Shown here: positions 17,701-27,600 of the stretch, piece by piece
Layout: every line of letters begins with the position of its first letter
How positions within the stretch are numbered: position 1 is the stretch's first letter
The notes under the pieces: model-generated
What the model was told of the DNA's origin: nothing
Seen by the model: the letters and a program-made list of their open reading frames with translations, nothing else
Databases searched by the model: none
Program-made: the position numbers and the translations under genes
Virus record (IMG/VR): IMGVR_UViG_3300034073_004656
Span: 1-29,302 of that record
Reading direction: 5' to 3' (one strand)
Origin: a virus
Length of the DNA stretch: 29,302 bases

Positions 17701-17952
17701 ATATCAGGTCTTGCAATCCGAGTAGCCCTTATAAACGTATGTAATTTACCACGACCAAACTTCTTGGTAATTGATGAAGGTTTCGGTACATTGGATAGTG
17801 AAAACTTACAATCACTATTTATGTTATTTACTTACCTTAAAACTCAATTTGATTTTGTAATGATTATCTCACACATAGACAGCATGAGAGATGTGGTTGA
17901 TGAGTTAATTGAAATTAAAAAGATAAATGGAAGGTCATTTGTAAAAAATTAG
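14797..17952 (+). CDS. Natural fusion of Mre11/SbcD-type nuclease and Rad50/SbcC-type ATPase (T4 gp47-gp46 equivalent)
   Basis: One continuous 1051-aa frame encodes both subunits of the recombination nuclease. Residues 1 to about 340 carry the metallophosphoesterase motifs: ADIH (10-13), AGDI (47-50), GNHD (83-86), FHG (153-155) and GDIHRR (187-192). Residues about 375-580 form the N-terminal ATPase half with Walker A APNASGKSS (406-414) and the Q-loop-like LQGNNALF. Heptad coiled coils span about 575-895 around a zinc hook CQIC (725-728). The C-terminal half has the signature CSGMER (962-967), Walker B/D-loop FLVIDEGFGTLD (989-1000) and the H-loop ISHID (1024-1028). In T4, gp47 and gp46 are separate and process DNA ends for recombination-dependent replication. 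All key residues appear intact, so the fusion looks functional. The translation start lacks a Shine-Dalgarno. Confidence 0.95.
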   Translation: MIIDKIYHLADIHIRNLQRHKEYRLVFQKFLDQVKQDNLENSVIYIAGDIAHAKTEMSPELVQEISTFLSQCADLRETIVITGNHDCNLNNSHRLDVLTPIIKNLNHPKLHYFRDTGVYPFHNLTFVVYSILDHKDNWPKADTIAGENKICLFHGPVNKAETDIGYTVSSNSFTVDMFDGFDMVLMGDIHRRQNLGQGYEHIVYAGSLIQQNHGELLENHGYLLWDVLSRTYTEHHIHNDYGFLTIDVVDGKIPQWVYDEINTKLPKYPRLRLRFTNTEASRMKLCITELKKLFNVDEITVTRTDTIGQLKQNNKVNKNIVGNVKDETFQNQLIKDYLERQFFLDTEEIDKITKINKELNGKISTQDMAENILWIPKKLEFSNMFSYGEGNKVDFTKSKGIVGIFAPNASGKSSLFDALAFCLFDKTSRTFVAKNILNNQSDWFSCRFQFEVDGVDYFIERKAKYVRKGQAVKVDVDFWKEDGGIITSLNGEQRRDTNKNIENYIGNFEDFVLTSLSLQGNNALFIDKSQTERKEILSQFIGVDIFDKLYTEAAEENRENATLIKKFKSDDFTTRLAKIQKDLQEKQNEYKLVQIQMDSLGDKEDELNKSLVRLNSKIVPLKSDTFGIDVLESDKERLEIKLSNLTDEIDKLQNKITHLEETQLELEETLDSFDEDELETKYKSLIQIKESKKELQNQIEKVEIRKEGLLEKKDHLDSHKYNPECQICVENSQSILEGKKTLIEQLNSLELELSGLNEKLNVVSQEVNLFEDVEQQFKDLQILKEKEIRLDKELSSIINKVFQLEVQQDKLKTEIQKTDELIQDYHQNEIQIEKNNSIRQEIKVVRDELESVKSNSKKTNSKLLSLNGEVSTLKSNKQQIEERIQEVRDLEEQNRLYDYYLNALGKDGIPYELIEKALPMIEGEVNNILGQIVEFGMMLEMDGKNINAYLVYGDQRWSLEMCSGMERFISGLAIRVALINVCNLPRPNFLVIDEGFGTLDSENLQSLFMLFTYLKTQFDFVMIISHIDSMRDVVDELIEIKKINGRSFVKN

Positions 17953-18026
17953 TACGAAGACTATAAACCAAAAAAAAATAATAGAACTCCAAATTATGTT
18001 TGAAAGTAAATGATGTTTGTTGTATT

Positions 18027-18212
18027 TCATTTAGTTTTTAAAACATTAAACGTTTTATTTACTTCAAGTTTTCGGACACTTGCGTATTGATCAATAAGTC
18101 TTTCAATTACCTTACTCATTTTTTTATCATTTTCAGTACAAAATTCTTTTAATTTTAAATGATGTTGTTCTGAAATTTGTATCATTTTATATCGTTTCAT
18201 ACCTTTATCCAT
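18027..18212 (-). CDS. Small ribbon-helix-helix-like DNA-binding protein (61 aa)
   Basis: The product has a short basic strand (RYKMIQIS, residues 7-14) followed by two predicted helices (EQHHLKLKEFCTEND and KKMSKVIERLIDQYASV). This is the layout of MetJ/Arc-type ribbon-helix-helix repressors. Two starts are possible. The longer ATG is at 18212. Met5 is at 18200-18198, where ATGA overlaps the stop of the DUF2452-like gene and would give 57 residues. Both imply translational coupling with that gene. It could regulate its own divergent promoter region, but that is inference. The family call rests on pattern only, and a non-DNA-binding small protein is possible. The gene converges with the nuclease fusion across a 74-bp gap in which I see no clear hairpin. 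Confidence 0.6.
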   Translation of the reverse strand: MDKGMKRYKMIQISEQHHLKLKEFCTENDKKMSKVIERLIDQYASVRKLEVNKTFNVLKTK

Positions 18213-18595
18213 TTTCTTTCACTATTAAGGGTAAATGAACCAATATGTTCTCTTTTTTTCCAATATTCAGGTTCTATAAGAGATAAAAACATTTCACCAT
18301 CGTCACCAACAAAAAGGTGGTATGTATCTCCGATGACTGGTTCAAAATTAAATTTAGATTTATAAACTAATTCATTCCACTTAAACTCTTCAACAAGTTT
18401 TAAATATTCATCTTTTAATTCATTAAATTTTGTTTTTAATTGGTGATTGACTTTAATAACACTTTGTTGTTTCCAAGTAACAACATCATCCATTTTGATG
18501 GCGGGAGCTCCAACATTTGTCCCATATGGAAGGACATTAGCTATGTATCCCCGTTCATCATCAAAAACAATTAAATCCGATTTCTTTTTATTCAC
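18197..18595 (-). CDS. DUF2452-like protein (132 aa)
   Basis: The sequence follows the DUF2452 pattern as I recall it: PYGTNVGAPAIK (23-34), a charged helical middle (about 40-80), then FEPVIGDTYHLF, GDDGEMFLSLIEPEYW (97-112) and a final ERKWI. The function of this family is unknown. The start is GTG at 18595-18593, as no in-frame ATG lies upstream of the conserved part. No Shine-Dalgarno is visible, only an A-rich leader with TATTTATA 23 nt away. The gene is first of a two-gene minus-strand unit and overlaps the ribbon-helix-helix-like gene by ATGA. This unit is the only minus-strand coding in the window, which suggests a separately controlled accessory cassette. Confidence 0.75.
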   Translation of the reverse strand: MNKKKSDLIVFDDERGYIANVLPYGTNVGAPAIKMDDVVTWKQQSVIKVNHQLKTKFNELKDEYLKLVEEFKWNELVYKSKFNFEPVIGDTYHLFVGDDGEMFLSLIEPEYWKKREHIGSFTLNSERKWIKV

Positions 18596-18618
18596 TTTAT
18601 TTTTCTATAGATTTCTAA

Positions 18619-18626
18619 TATAAATA
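18619..18626 (-). promoter_or_regulatory. TATTTATA element before the minus-strand pair
   Basis: On the minus strand this reads TATTTATA, 23 nt upstream of the GTG at 18595. Read on the plus strand it is TATAAATA followed by C, which equals the core of T4 late promoters and would lie 51 nt upstream of the giant fibre gene. The sequence alone cannot choose between these readings. Confidence 0.4.
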
Positions 18627-18649
18627 CAGGAATATCCTTAATTTTTTAA

Positions 18650-18657
18650 TATTTATA
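18650..18657 (+). promoter_or_regulatory. TATTTATA element before the giant fibre gene
   Basis: Exact TATTTATA 20 nt before the ATG at 18678. Together with the opposite-strand copy it gives each divergent gene one element in its own sense at nearly equal distance. Confidence 0.4.
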
Positions 18658-18677
18658 GAAAAATATTTTATTGAATA

Positions 18678-21600
18678 ATGCCCATAATCAAATCATTTGC
18701 ACCAAAATTAAATTTAACAAATTATCAAACTTTTTTAGTTGATGATGATCCTAATTCTACATATTTTAGAATTACAGAATTTCAGGAGACATTTACGGGT
18801 GGTAAAAATGGTTTTCTAATTGAAGGTTCATCGTTTTTAAAACCGACTACAGAAATTAAAATTGAATTGTTAGATGTAGCCGGTAATCCAATATATTTTG
18901 AACCAGGGGACGGTATTCCTGAATATTATGAAGGTTTATCAAAATTAATATCAGTTCATGTTTATGATGATACACCAATTGGACTCGGTAAAATTACAAT
19001 TTTAGGAGAACTTTCACAATATATTGATAATACTGGTATAATTCGTGATGTTCCAAGTGAATGGAAGGGTGTTTATAATGTAAAATGGGAAAGAGTTTTT
19101 CAAGTAAATAAAAATCTTTCAAACGAAACGATAGTCCGATTTGTTAAAAGACCAGTAATACAAATTGATGAAATTGTTAAACCTATCTTTACAAAGGATA
19201 TACCACAAATTACACAAACGGGTACTGCATCAGGTGTTGGTGAAAATCCAGGTGAGGGAACGAGTTTAACGGGCTACAGAGCAGGTACTCTTTATCGTAT
19301 TGCAATTACGGATACTTCAAACTTTACTTCTTCTATTGACGAAAATGTAATTAGTTTTCCAAGTTTAGGATATTCAGCAACAGTAAAAGAAGTCCTTAAT
19401 AACAAAGAAGTTTTAGTAGATACTCCCTACACAGTTAATAGCATTGTTACCAATTTTCAAAATCAATCTTACACTTCAACTTACGAATACCCAGCCGGTG
19501 CAATAACCGAGGAAAGTGCTCTTACAGGTTCATTTGCAAAAGTAAATATTTCAAATTTAAAAACTTTCGTTGGTGACGTAGCAAGAGTAAAAGTTTATAG
19601 AAAAAGTAGAAATGAGGTGGGTGATTTTCAATTGGTTCAAGACTCTCGTTTAGAATCGGTTGAGTTATTAAGAGATATAACAATTACAAGTGATACCGAA
19701 CTTAATTATGGAGTTTTACAACCCTCTACTTTCCAAGATTATTGGATAACAAGTTCAAACCACCCAACAGAGTTTGATGATACTTATTTATTTGCTTCCT
19801 TAAAATCAGATTATGATACAGGTACGGGTGGAACCTTTACCCTTCTTACTTCACAATCTTTTAATATAAGTGATAATGTAGAATATAATTTATCATTTAA
19901 AACAAGATTAAGTGGGTCTGTTTCTCCTACCAAAACCATAAGTGCTTTCCTTACGGGTTCGTATTCATCATCGGTAAATGGAAATCCTGTTTTGGTACAA
20001 TACCGACAAAACTTTATCAGCAGAAGTGTTGATAACACATATCTTCAAAGAAAGAATATAAGTGAAAATATCATTTCAAATTTTAGTGGAAGTGCAAGAC
20101 TTGGGTTTGAATTTGTTGGTGATGATTGGTATGTAGCAAATATAAGTTTAAAGAATGCTCAGGAAACTTCATTTTCACCTGATGAGTTTACCTTAATACA
20201 AGAAGTACCGAGAAAATTACCAAAAGAAACTTTTGATTTTCGTTTTGAATTTTATGATATAAATAACAACTTCATACCCGTTGAAGTAACAGCTACAAAA
20301 GAATTTACGGGTGGTAATACAAGTGACACTTCTACCCTTACCAAGTTTTTAAATTTTGAAAGTGATAGAACTGCTTTTCGTTTTACAACGGGGTCACTTG
20401 GTAATCCTGAATTTCAACAAATTGCTTTTAAAGTATCAAGTAATTTATTAACAGGTTCAGTCACTTATACTTCACAGGCATTCGACTTTACTGGTTCTTT
20501 ACTAACAAGTGAGTCTTATGATGGAGGACAATATCCTGGATTTCTTACAAACGCATCAACAGCTGGTGCTACTCTTACAATAGCAAACTTTACGGGTTCA
20601 AGAAATGATGTTATTGTTGGTTCTATTGTTTATACTGCATCTCGTGAAGATTTCCAAGAGTTTGAAACTGTTTATCGTTTTGAAGATGGTGAAAACGCAC
20701 CAAACCTTTTTGCAACTTCAAATGCAAATCAATTTATTTATGAACCAACTACGATTTCTCCAAAACCTTCGGGACAAGAAATACGAATTCAGGTAAAAAG
20801 AAAAAACTTAGCATCATTAATAACTCCAATTACTGCAAATTCATCTTCTGATGCCCCATTGACGGTAGTTGATGATGTAAATGGCATTAAAACATTTTCT
20901 ATTTCAGCAACACAGTTTTCACAAAGTTTATTTGTCGGACAGAACGGCCCGTACCAAGATGTAACCTATTCATTTACCGCGAGTGATGAATTTAATAATC
21001 CATTTAGTGATGAGATTACTATTTCTCCGGTAATTAACTTTGATGGTATTTCTGTTGTTTTATCAAATGAAAATACATCATTTAGGGCAAATTCACTTGG
21101 AACAGTAACTTCAACAGAATTTGATGAAGGAGACGGGTTTGTCACAGTTAATATAGGTAATGAGTCTATATCACATAATAATGGATTATCACAAAGAAAC
21201 ACATTTGATATAACATCTGTAACACCTACTGCAAATATAACACCAAATTCATTTACACCGAGCACAAATTCTTATGGAATTTCTGCTATGTCAGTTGATA
21301 GTGGTTCTATTGATATAAACATAAGTTATAAAGCGGGTGACAACTTTACAACACAATCATTTGTTAAAAAAGTTAATTATACCAAAAATAGAATAGCAGC
21401 TCCTGTAATTTCAATACAAACAACAAATAAAAATCAAACGGTATCGGCATATTCAACGGGAGTTCAAACAGGTACGTTTTCTAATGCGTTTGTTACTGTA
21501 AATGAAACTTATTTAGGTAATACTAATTCTAAAACTATTACCTCACTTACCGCGGTTAGACAAGATACATTAGCAAATCTTACAACGAACCCATCAACGG

Positions 21601-24600
21601 GAGAAATTACATTATCTGGTCAAACTCTTGCAACAGGGGTAGATAGTACAACTGTTTTAGTAACTGCAACAGTAACAGATACGGAAGGTTCATCGAGAAC
21701 AGTTATTGATAATATAAGTTTATCAAAAGCTAAAAATGCTCCACCAAATGTGGAAATAGCGGTAAGACCTTCATCACAAACAATAGAAGCTAATTCAAGG
21801 GGAAGTGGATCTGCTGTACCACAATCATTAACTATTACTGCAACGGAAGGTGGGGTTGATAAGTTTGTTAGTTTAGGAACTCCTTCTTTTACTAATGGCC
21901 TTGCAGGTTCAGCATCAACAAATACAATTACTTTTACAAACACCGCATCAGATATGACTTCTGATACGGGAACTGTTTCTATTCCTGTAAATTATACCGA
22001 TAGTGAAGGTACATCTGGTCAAAAAATAACAATAGCTACTGTTTCAAGAGTAAGAAGAGCACAACCAAGTGTAACTGTAACTGCTACTCCACAGGCACAA
22101 AGTGTTAATAGTAAATCAACAGGTGAGGTTATATCAACTCCACAGGACGTTGTTATAAAGGCCTATCAAGGTAACACAGAATTGACATATGATGTTACTT
22201 TATCTTCTAATTCAACATATAATGTTACGGGTCAGACGTTAGGAAGTAGAATAAATAATACAATTAGTATTTCTTCTGCACAAGTTACAAGTGACACGGT
22301 GACGGGAACCGTTACCGTTGGTTATAAAGACGAAGAGGGTACTATTGGTAGCAGAACGATAGAATATACAGTTTCAAAATCCAAAGCTGCGGTTCCAACT
22401 ATTCTAATTACTGCTACTCCTCAGGCACAATCAGTATTAGCAGACCAATTTGGAGTTCAAACTGGAACCTTAAGTAACGTTACAGTTGATGCAATAGAAG
22501 GTTCAACATCACAGTTTGACAGTATGTCAATTACAAGTACGTCTGGATTTTCAACAGCTCCAACTGTAAGTTCTAATACATTAGTTATGACTTCTGCTGT
22601 AATGAATTCGGATGAGGGGTCTGTTACATTAACTGTAAATTATACGGATAGTGAGGGAACTTCTTCATCAGGAAGTATTACAATAAGAACCACAAAAGTT
22701 TCAGTTGGTTTAGATGGTTCAAATGGTGGTGATGGTAATGATGCAAAAGTTGTAAGTTTAACTGCAAACAGATATGTAATTCCTTACGATGGTGACGGTA
22801 ATGAAAGTGGTTCAAATAGTATTACACTTACCGCCACCGAACAAAATCACGAAGGAACGGTTTATTACGAATTTTTACAGGGTGTTACGCAAAAACAGAA
22901 TACAACGGCGAATACATATGCAGTTGATGAGGCAGAAGAACCTGCACCAGGAACTTCTGATTTATGGACTGTAAAAACAAGAGAAGGTTCTTCGGGTGGA
23001 ACTGTTATAGCATTTGATACCATAGACTTATTTGGTGTTAAAGATGGTACAAACGCAAGGTCAATTAGACTTTCATCCGATTATCAATCTTTCGTTGAAG
23101 CAAAAGACGGTACAATAACACCTTCAACCATAACATTTACAGCTTCAAGACAAAATATTTCAACAGCAACTACATTTACTCCAACTCCATCAGTAACACT
23201 TGGGGGTTCAGGAGATGTAAGAACTCTTTCTTCTACTAATTTCGGAAGTAATACATCTGTGACTATAAATGCATCATCCGAGGGATTTGAAGACGAAATA
23301 ACTATTGTAAGATTAGTAGAAGGTTCAGATGCGGTAAATGTTATAAGTACAAATCAATCTCATACTGCTCCTTCTGATTTTGATGGAACAAATACAGACC
23401 TAACAAATAGTGGAACAACTATAAAGGTATTTGAAGGAACAACAGAACTATCTTATGATGGAGTTGGTACAAGTGCGGGTAAATGGACTGTTGCTACCAC
23501 AGTTTCTCCGGCAGGAAAAATTACAGTTGGTTCAATTACAGATAATGGTGATAATATAACAGTTGGTGACCATTCAAATATGGCTAATGACACCGATGTT
23601 GTATTGGTAATTTATGAAATTACAGGTCAAAAACTTAATGGTGACAGTTTTAGTATTAACTCTAATCAAACCATAACAAAATCCAAAGCTGGTAAAAATG
23701 CAATTACTGCTTTCTTAACAAATGAAGCTCATGTTTTACCAACAACAAATACTGGTGAAACAAATTATGCAGGTTCGGGAACATCAATTATTGTGTATAA
23801 GGGAGCAACTCAACTTGAAGGTATTTTAACTCAGACTCCTACAACAAACCAATTTAGTGCTTCCGCTGAAGTAACATTAGGTGAAATAACAATTGGTAAT
23901 GCAACAACTTCAAGTAATGAAATTATATTTGCAACCCACAGTTTAATGAATACTGATTTAGCAATTATAAAATATACAATCAATATAGAAAATGAAATTT
24001 TCCTTGAAAAATTTCAAACACTTACCAAAGTTAGAGAAGGTTCGGACTCAAAAGTAGTAACTTTAAGTGCTAACAGATACACAATCCCATATGACGGAGA
24101 TGGTAATGAAGATGGTGAATTAACGATTGTTTTAACAGCTACACAACAAAATCACGTTGGTACGGTTTATTATGAATTTAGAAGAAGTACAGACGGTGGT
24201 TCTACTTTTACTCAAGTTCAAAATACAACAACAAACACATACACAATACCCGACGCATCAGAACCTGGTCCTGGTGAAAACCATGTCTATCAAGTAAGAA
24301 CACGTGAGGGAAGTGATACTGGAACAGTCGTTACATTTGATAATATAGATGTTTTTGGTATAAAAGAAGGTTCTGATGCCTTTACCGTATTTTTAACAAA
24401 TGACTCACATACATTTCCAGGTAATAACGATGGTTCTGTAAATTCAGGTGACTTAGCTGCAGGAGCTACACAAATTAGAGTATTTAGAGGAACAACTCAA
24501 TATACGTTTGATGATGGTGGTACTCCAGCGGACAATACATATACAATTGGAACTGTTTCTCAAAGTGGAATTACGGTGTCTGCATCTACTGTTTTAAACC

Positions 24601-27600
24601 AAAGACAATTTACACCAACCGCAGTTTCTGCTACAAAAGGTTCGGTGGCATATGAAATTATTGATAATGAAACAAGTACTACTTTCAATAAAATTTATAC
24701 ATTTGGAGTTTCAGTAAAAGGAGATACAGGTGAGGACTCACAAACGATAACCTTATCAGCAGATGCACAAGCGTTTAGAGTTGCACAAAATGGAAGTATT
24801 ACACCTGACTCAATTAAATTATCAGTCAATAAACAAAATTTAACTGATACAACAAACTGGACAACAAGTCCTTCCGTAACATTATATACTGCTCCAACAG
24901 GTGGAAGTACAACAACAACGGGTGACACCGTTTATTTAAGAAAAGGTGATTTTGGTTCAAATACTTCTGTTTTAGTAACCGCAACTGCTGGAACATTTAG
25001 TGACTCTACTACAATTGTTAGATTAGAGGAAGGTTCGGATGCTATAAATGTTATCAATACAAATCAAGCTCACACACTTCCTGCTGCATCTGATGGTACT
25101 GTTTCCTCTTATGATAATAGTGGAACTACTATTAAGGTATTTGAAGGTGATACTGAATTGGCGTATGATGGTGTTGGTACAAGTAATGGTACATGGACGG
25201 TGAGTATATCACAAAACCCAACATCAACAATAACAGTTGGTAGTATTACTGATAATGGAAATAACATCACGATTGGTAATCATTCAAATATGGCGATTGG
25301 TACTAGTTCTGTTTTAATTACTTATTCAATAAGTGGTAAAAGACAAAATGGTACATCATTTTCTATTGATACTACTCAAACTATTACAAAATCAATAGCA
25401 GGTACTGATGGTGTTAATGGGTCTAATGGAACCGATGCTAAAACCGTTGCTCTATCCGCTTCACCACAATATACAGTTCTTTACGATGGTGATGGTACAA
25501 AAACTGCGGTTGCAATTACCCTGACAGCAACTCCTCAAAATTTTACAAATCCTTATTATCAATTTACACAAGATGGTACTGAAAGACAAGCTTATTCTAC
25601 AACAGCTACATACTTAATACCCGATGCACAAGAACCTGCTGCAAATACTTCTGATTTATGGCAAGTAAATGTTAAAGAAGGAAACGTTGGGTCTGTTGTT
25701 GCTTTTGATAATACTGATATTTTTGGTGTAAAAGCAGGAACCAATGCAATTACGGCATTTCTTACAAACGAAGCTCATACTTTACCAACAACAAACGCGG
25801 GTGTTGTAACTTATACAGGGTCAGGTACATCTGTTGTTGTACTGAAAGGAGCAACTGAATTAAATGGTATAACAAGTGGAACTCCAACATTAGGTCAATT
25901 TACTGTAACAACTGCTGTTACAACTGGAACCATTACTGTTGGTGCAAAATCGTCACCTGGTAATCCTATGGTTTTTGGTGATCACACCAATATGACTACT
26001 GATTTGGCGATTATTGAATATACAATAAATGTAGAAAACCTTGTTACTCTTAAAAAATATCAAACTCTCGCAAAATCAATAGAAGGTGATAAAGGTGATC
26101 CAGGAGATACAGGACCCTCTGGTTTAAGAACCACATCTGGTATGGTTCATTATCAGTTAGTATCAACATCTGCTCCATCAAGTCCAACTGCAACATCATT
26201 TAATTTTTCAACAGGAGGATTTACAGGACTTACCGCTAATTGGGGAACAGGTGCCCCTACTTATGCAAGTGGTAATACAAACAAATATTGGTATGCAACT
26301 TATACGGTAGTTGAGTCAAGTGCAGGAAGTGGAGTTGGTACTCCAACATTTGGAACAGTTACTCAGGCAATAGGATTTAGTGGTTTAGTTTCATTTACAG
26401 CTGCTGAAAATATAACAGATGGTACAAATACTCTTTCATTTGGTGTTTCGGGTGCAACCCTGATAAATGGTGATAATATTTCTACAGGTAGGATTATTTC
26501 TACGAATTACGTAACAGGAAGTGGTAATGGATTTACAAATACAGGCACTGAATTCAATTTAGATGAAGGTTTAATTGCTTCTAAAAATTTTACAATTAAA
26601 CCAAATGGTGATGCTGTATTTAATGGTAGTGGTACATTTAGTGGTACTGTAAACGCATCAGGTGGTTCATTTACCAATACTGTAAGTATAGGATCTGGTG
26701 CTACCTCGGGTACACTTACAGTTGGAACAGACACCAATAAAATTACTATAATTGGAACAAATAGTGAAGATACTACAAAAATATATTCTGGTACGGGTAC
26801 TTATGGTAATAGTAATACCGGTTTTTATTTAGGTGCTGATGGTCTATTTTCATTAGGAAATAAACTAACATTTGATGCTAGTAGTAATTTAACCATAAGT
26901 GGAAATATAACTGCAACTACCTTGACTGCAACAACCAGTGGTAATATTGGTGGGTGGAGTATTAATAATGGTTATTTAGAAAAAGATGGTGTAAGATTAA
27001 ATGCAGGATCAAATAACGGGTATCTTGGAATAGGTCTTACCTCTTATAATTCGGGTTCGGGTATATGGATAGGTGAAACTTCATCTGCTCTTTACCAAAT
27101 GAGTATTAAAAACACGACTACTAATAAATATATTTTATGGGATGGTAGTAATTTACAAATAAATGCTGGTAATTTTTCATTAAATTCCGATGGTGATATA
27201 ACAGCATCCAACGTTCAGTTTAATGATGGTACTTTTAGTGGTACAGTTTATGCAACAGATGGTATTTTTAGTGGATCAATTACTGCTACTGGCGGCACTA
27301 TTGGTGGATATACTATTGGAGATAATATTTTAACTTCAACAACTGGTAAAATTGAAATTGGTAAAAATGAAATACAAATTTATGATAATAATAACTTATT
27401 AAAGTTTGACGTAAATACAGAGACATCTCTACCAAATCCAAATCTTAATGATAGTGGTACAACAAGTGGTAATTCATCAAATGCACTTAGTATACAAAGA
27501 ACAACTAATGGGGTTACAAGTACGACAGCGACATCAAACATGGGTATATTTACCGCTGGTGTCACATCAACTTATATAGTATCGTATAGTTTTCCTGGTG

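Larger units (their letters stand above)
18598..18665. repeat. 12-bp inverted repeat in the divergent intergenic region
   Basis: TATTTTTCTATA at 18598-18609 is the exact reverse complement of TATAGAAAAATA at 18654-18665. The two arms are 56 bp apart start to start and flank the region between the DUF2452-like and fibre genes. Each gene therefore has TATAGAAAAATA in its own sense in its leader. This could be an operator pair, for instance for the ribbon-helix-helix-like protein, or part of the promoters themselves. Confidence 0.55.

Noticed and set aside
17953-18026. Bidirectional terminator between the convergent genes
   Set aside because: Only A-runs and a weak AAATGA...TCATTT pairing are present; no convincing hairpin with a T-tract.
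18177-18365. Plus-strand open frame of 62 codons opposite the minus-strand pair
   Set aside because: It is antisense to the conserved part of the DUF2452-like gene, has no ribosome site and shows no recognisable motif.
18619-18627. T4-type late promoter TATAAATAC for the giant fibre
   Set aside because: It matches the T4 core well and lies 51 nt upstream, but no other virion gene here has TATAAATA in sense at a suitable distance, while most have TATTTATA. It is kept only as an alternative reading of the minus-strand element.
26085-26123. Collagen-like domain as a separate feature
   Set aside because: Only four Gly-x-y triplets are present; it is a short joint inside the fibre rather than a collagen domain.
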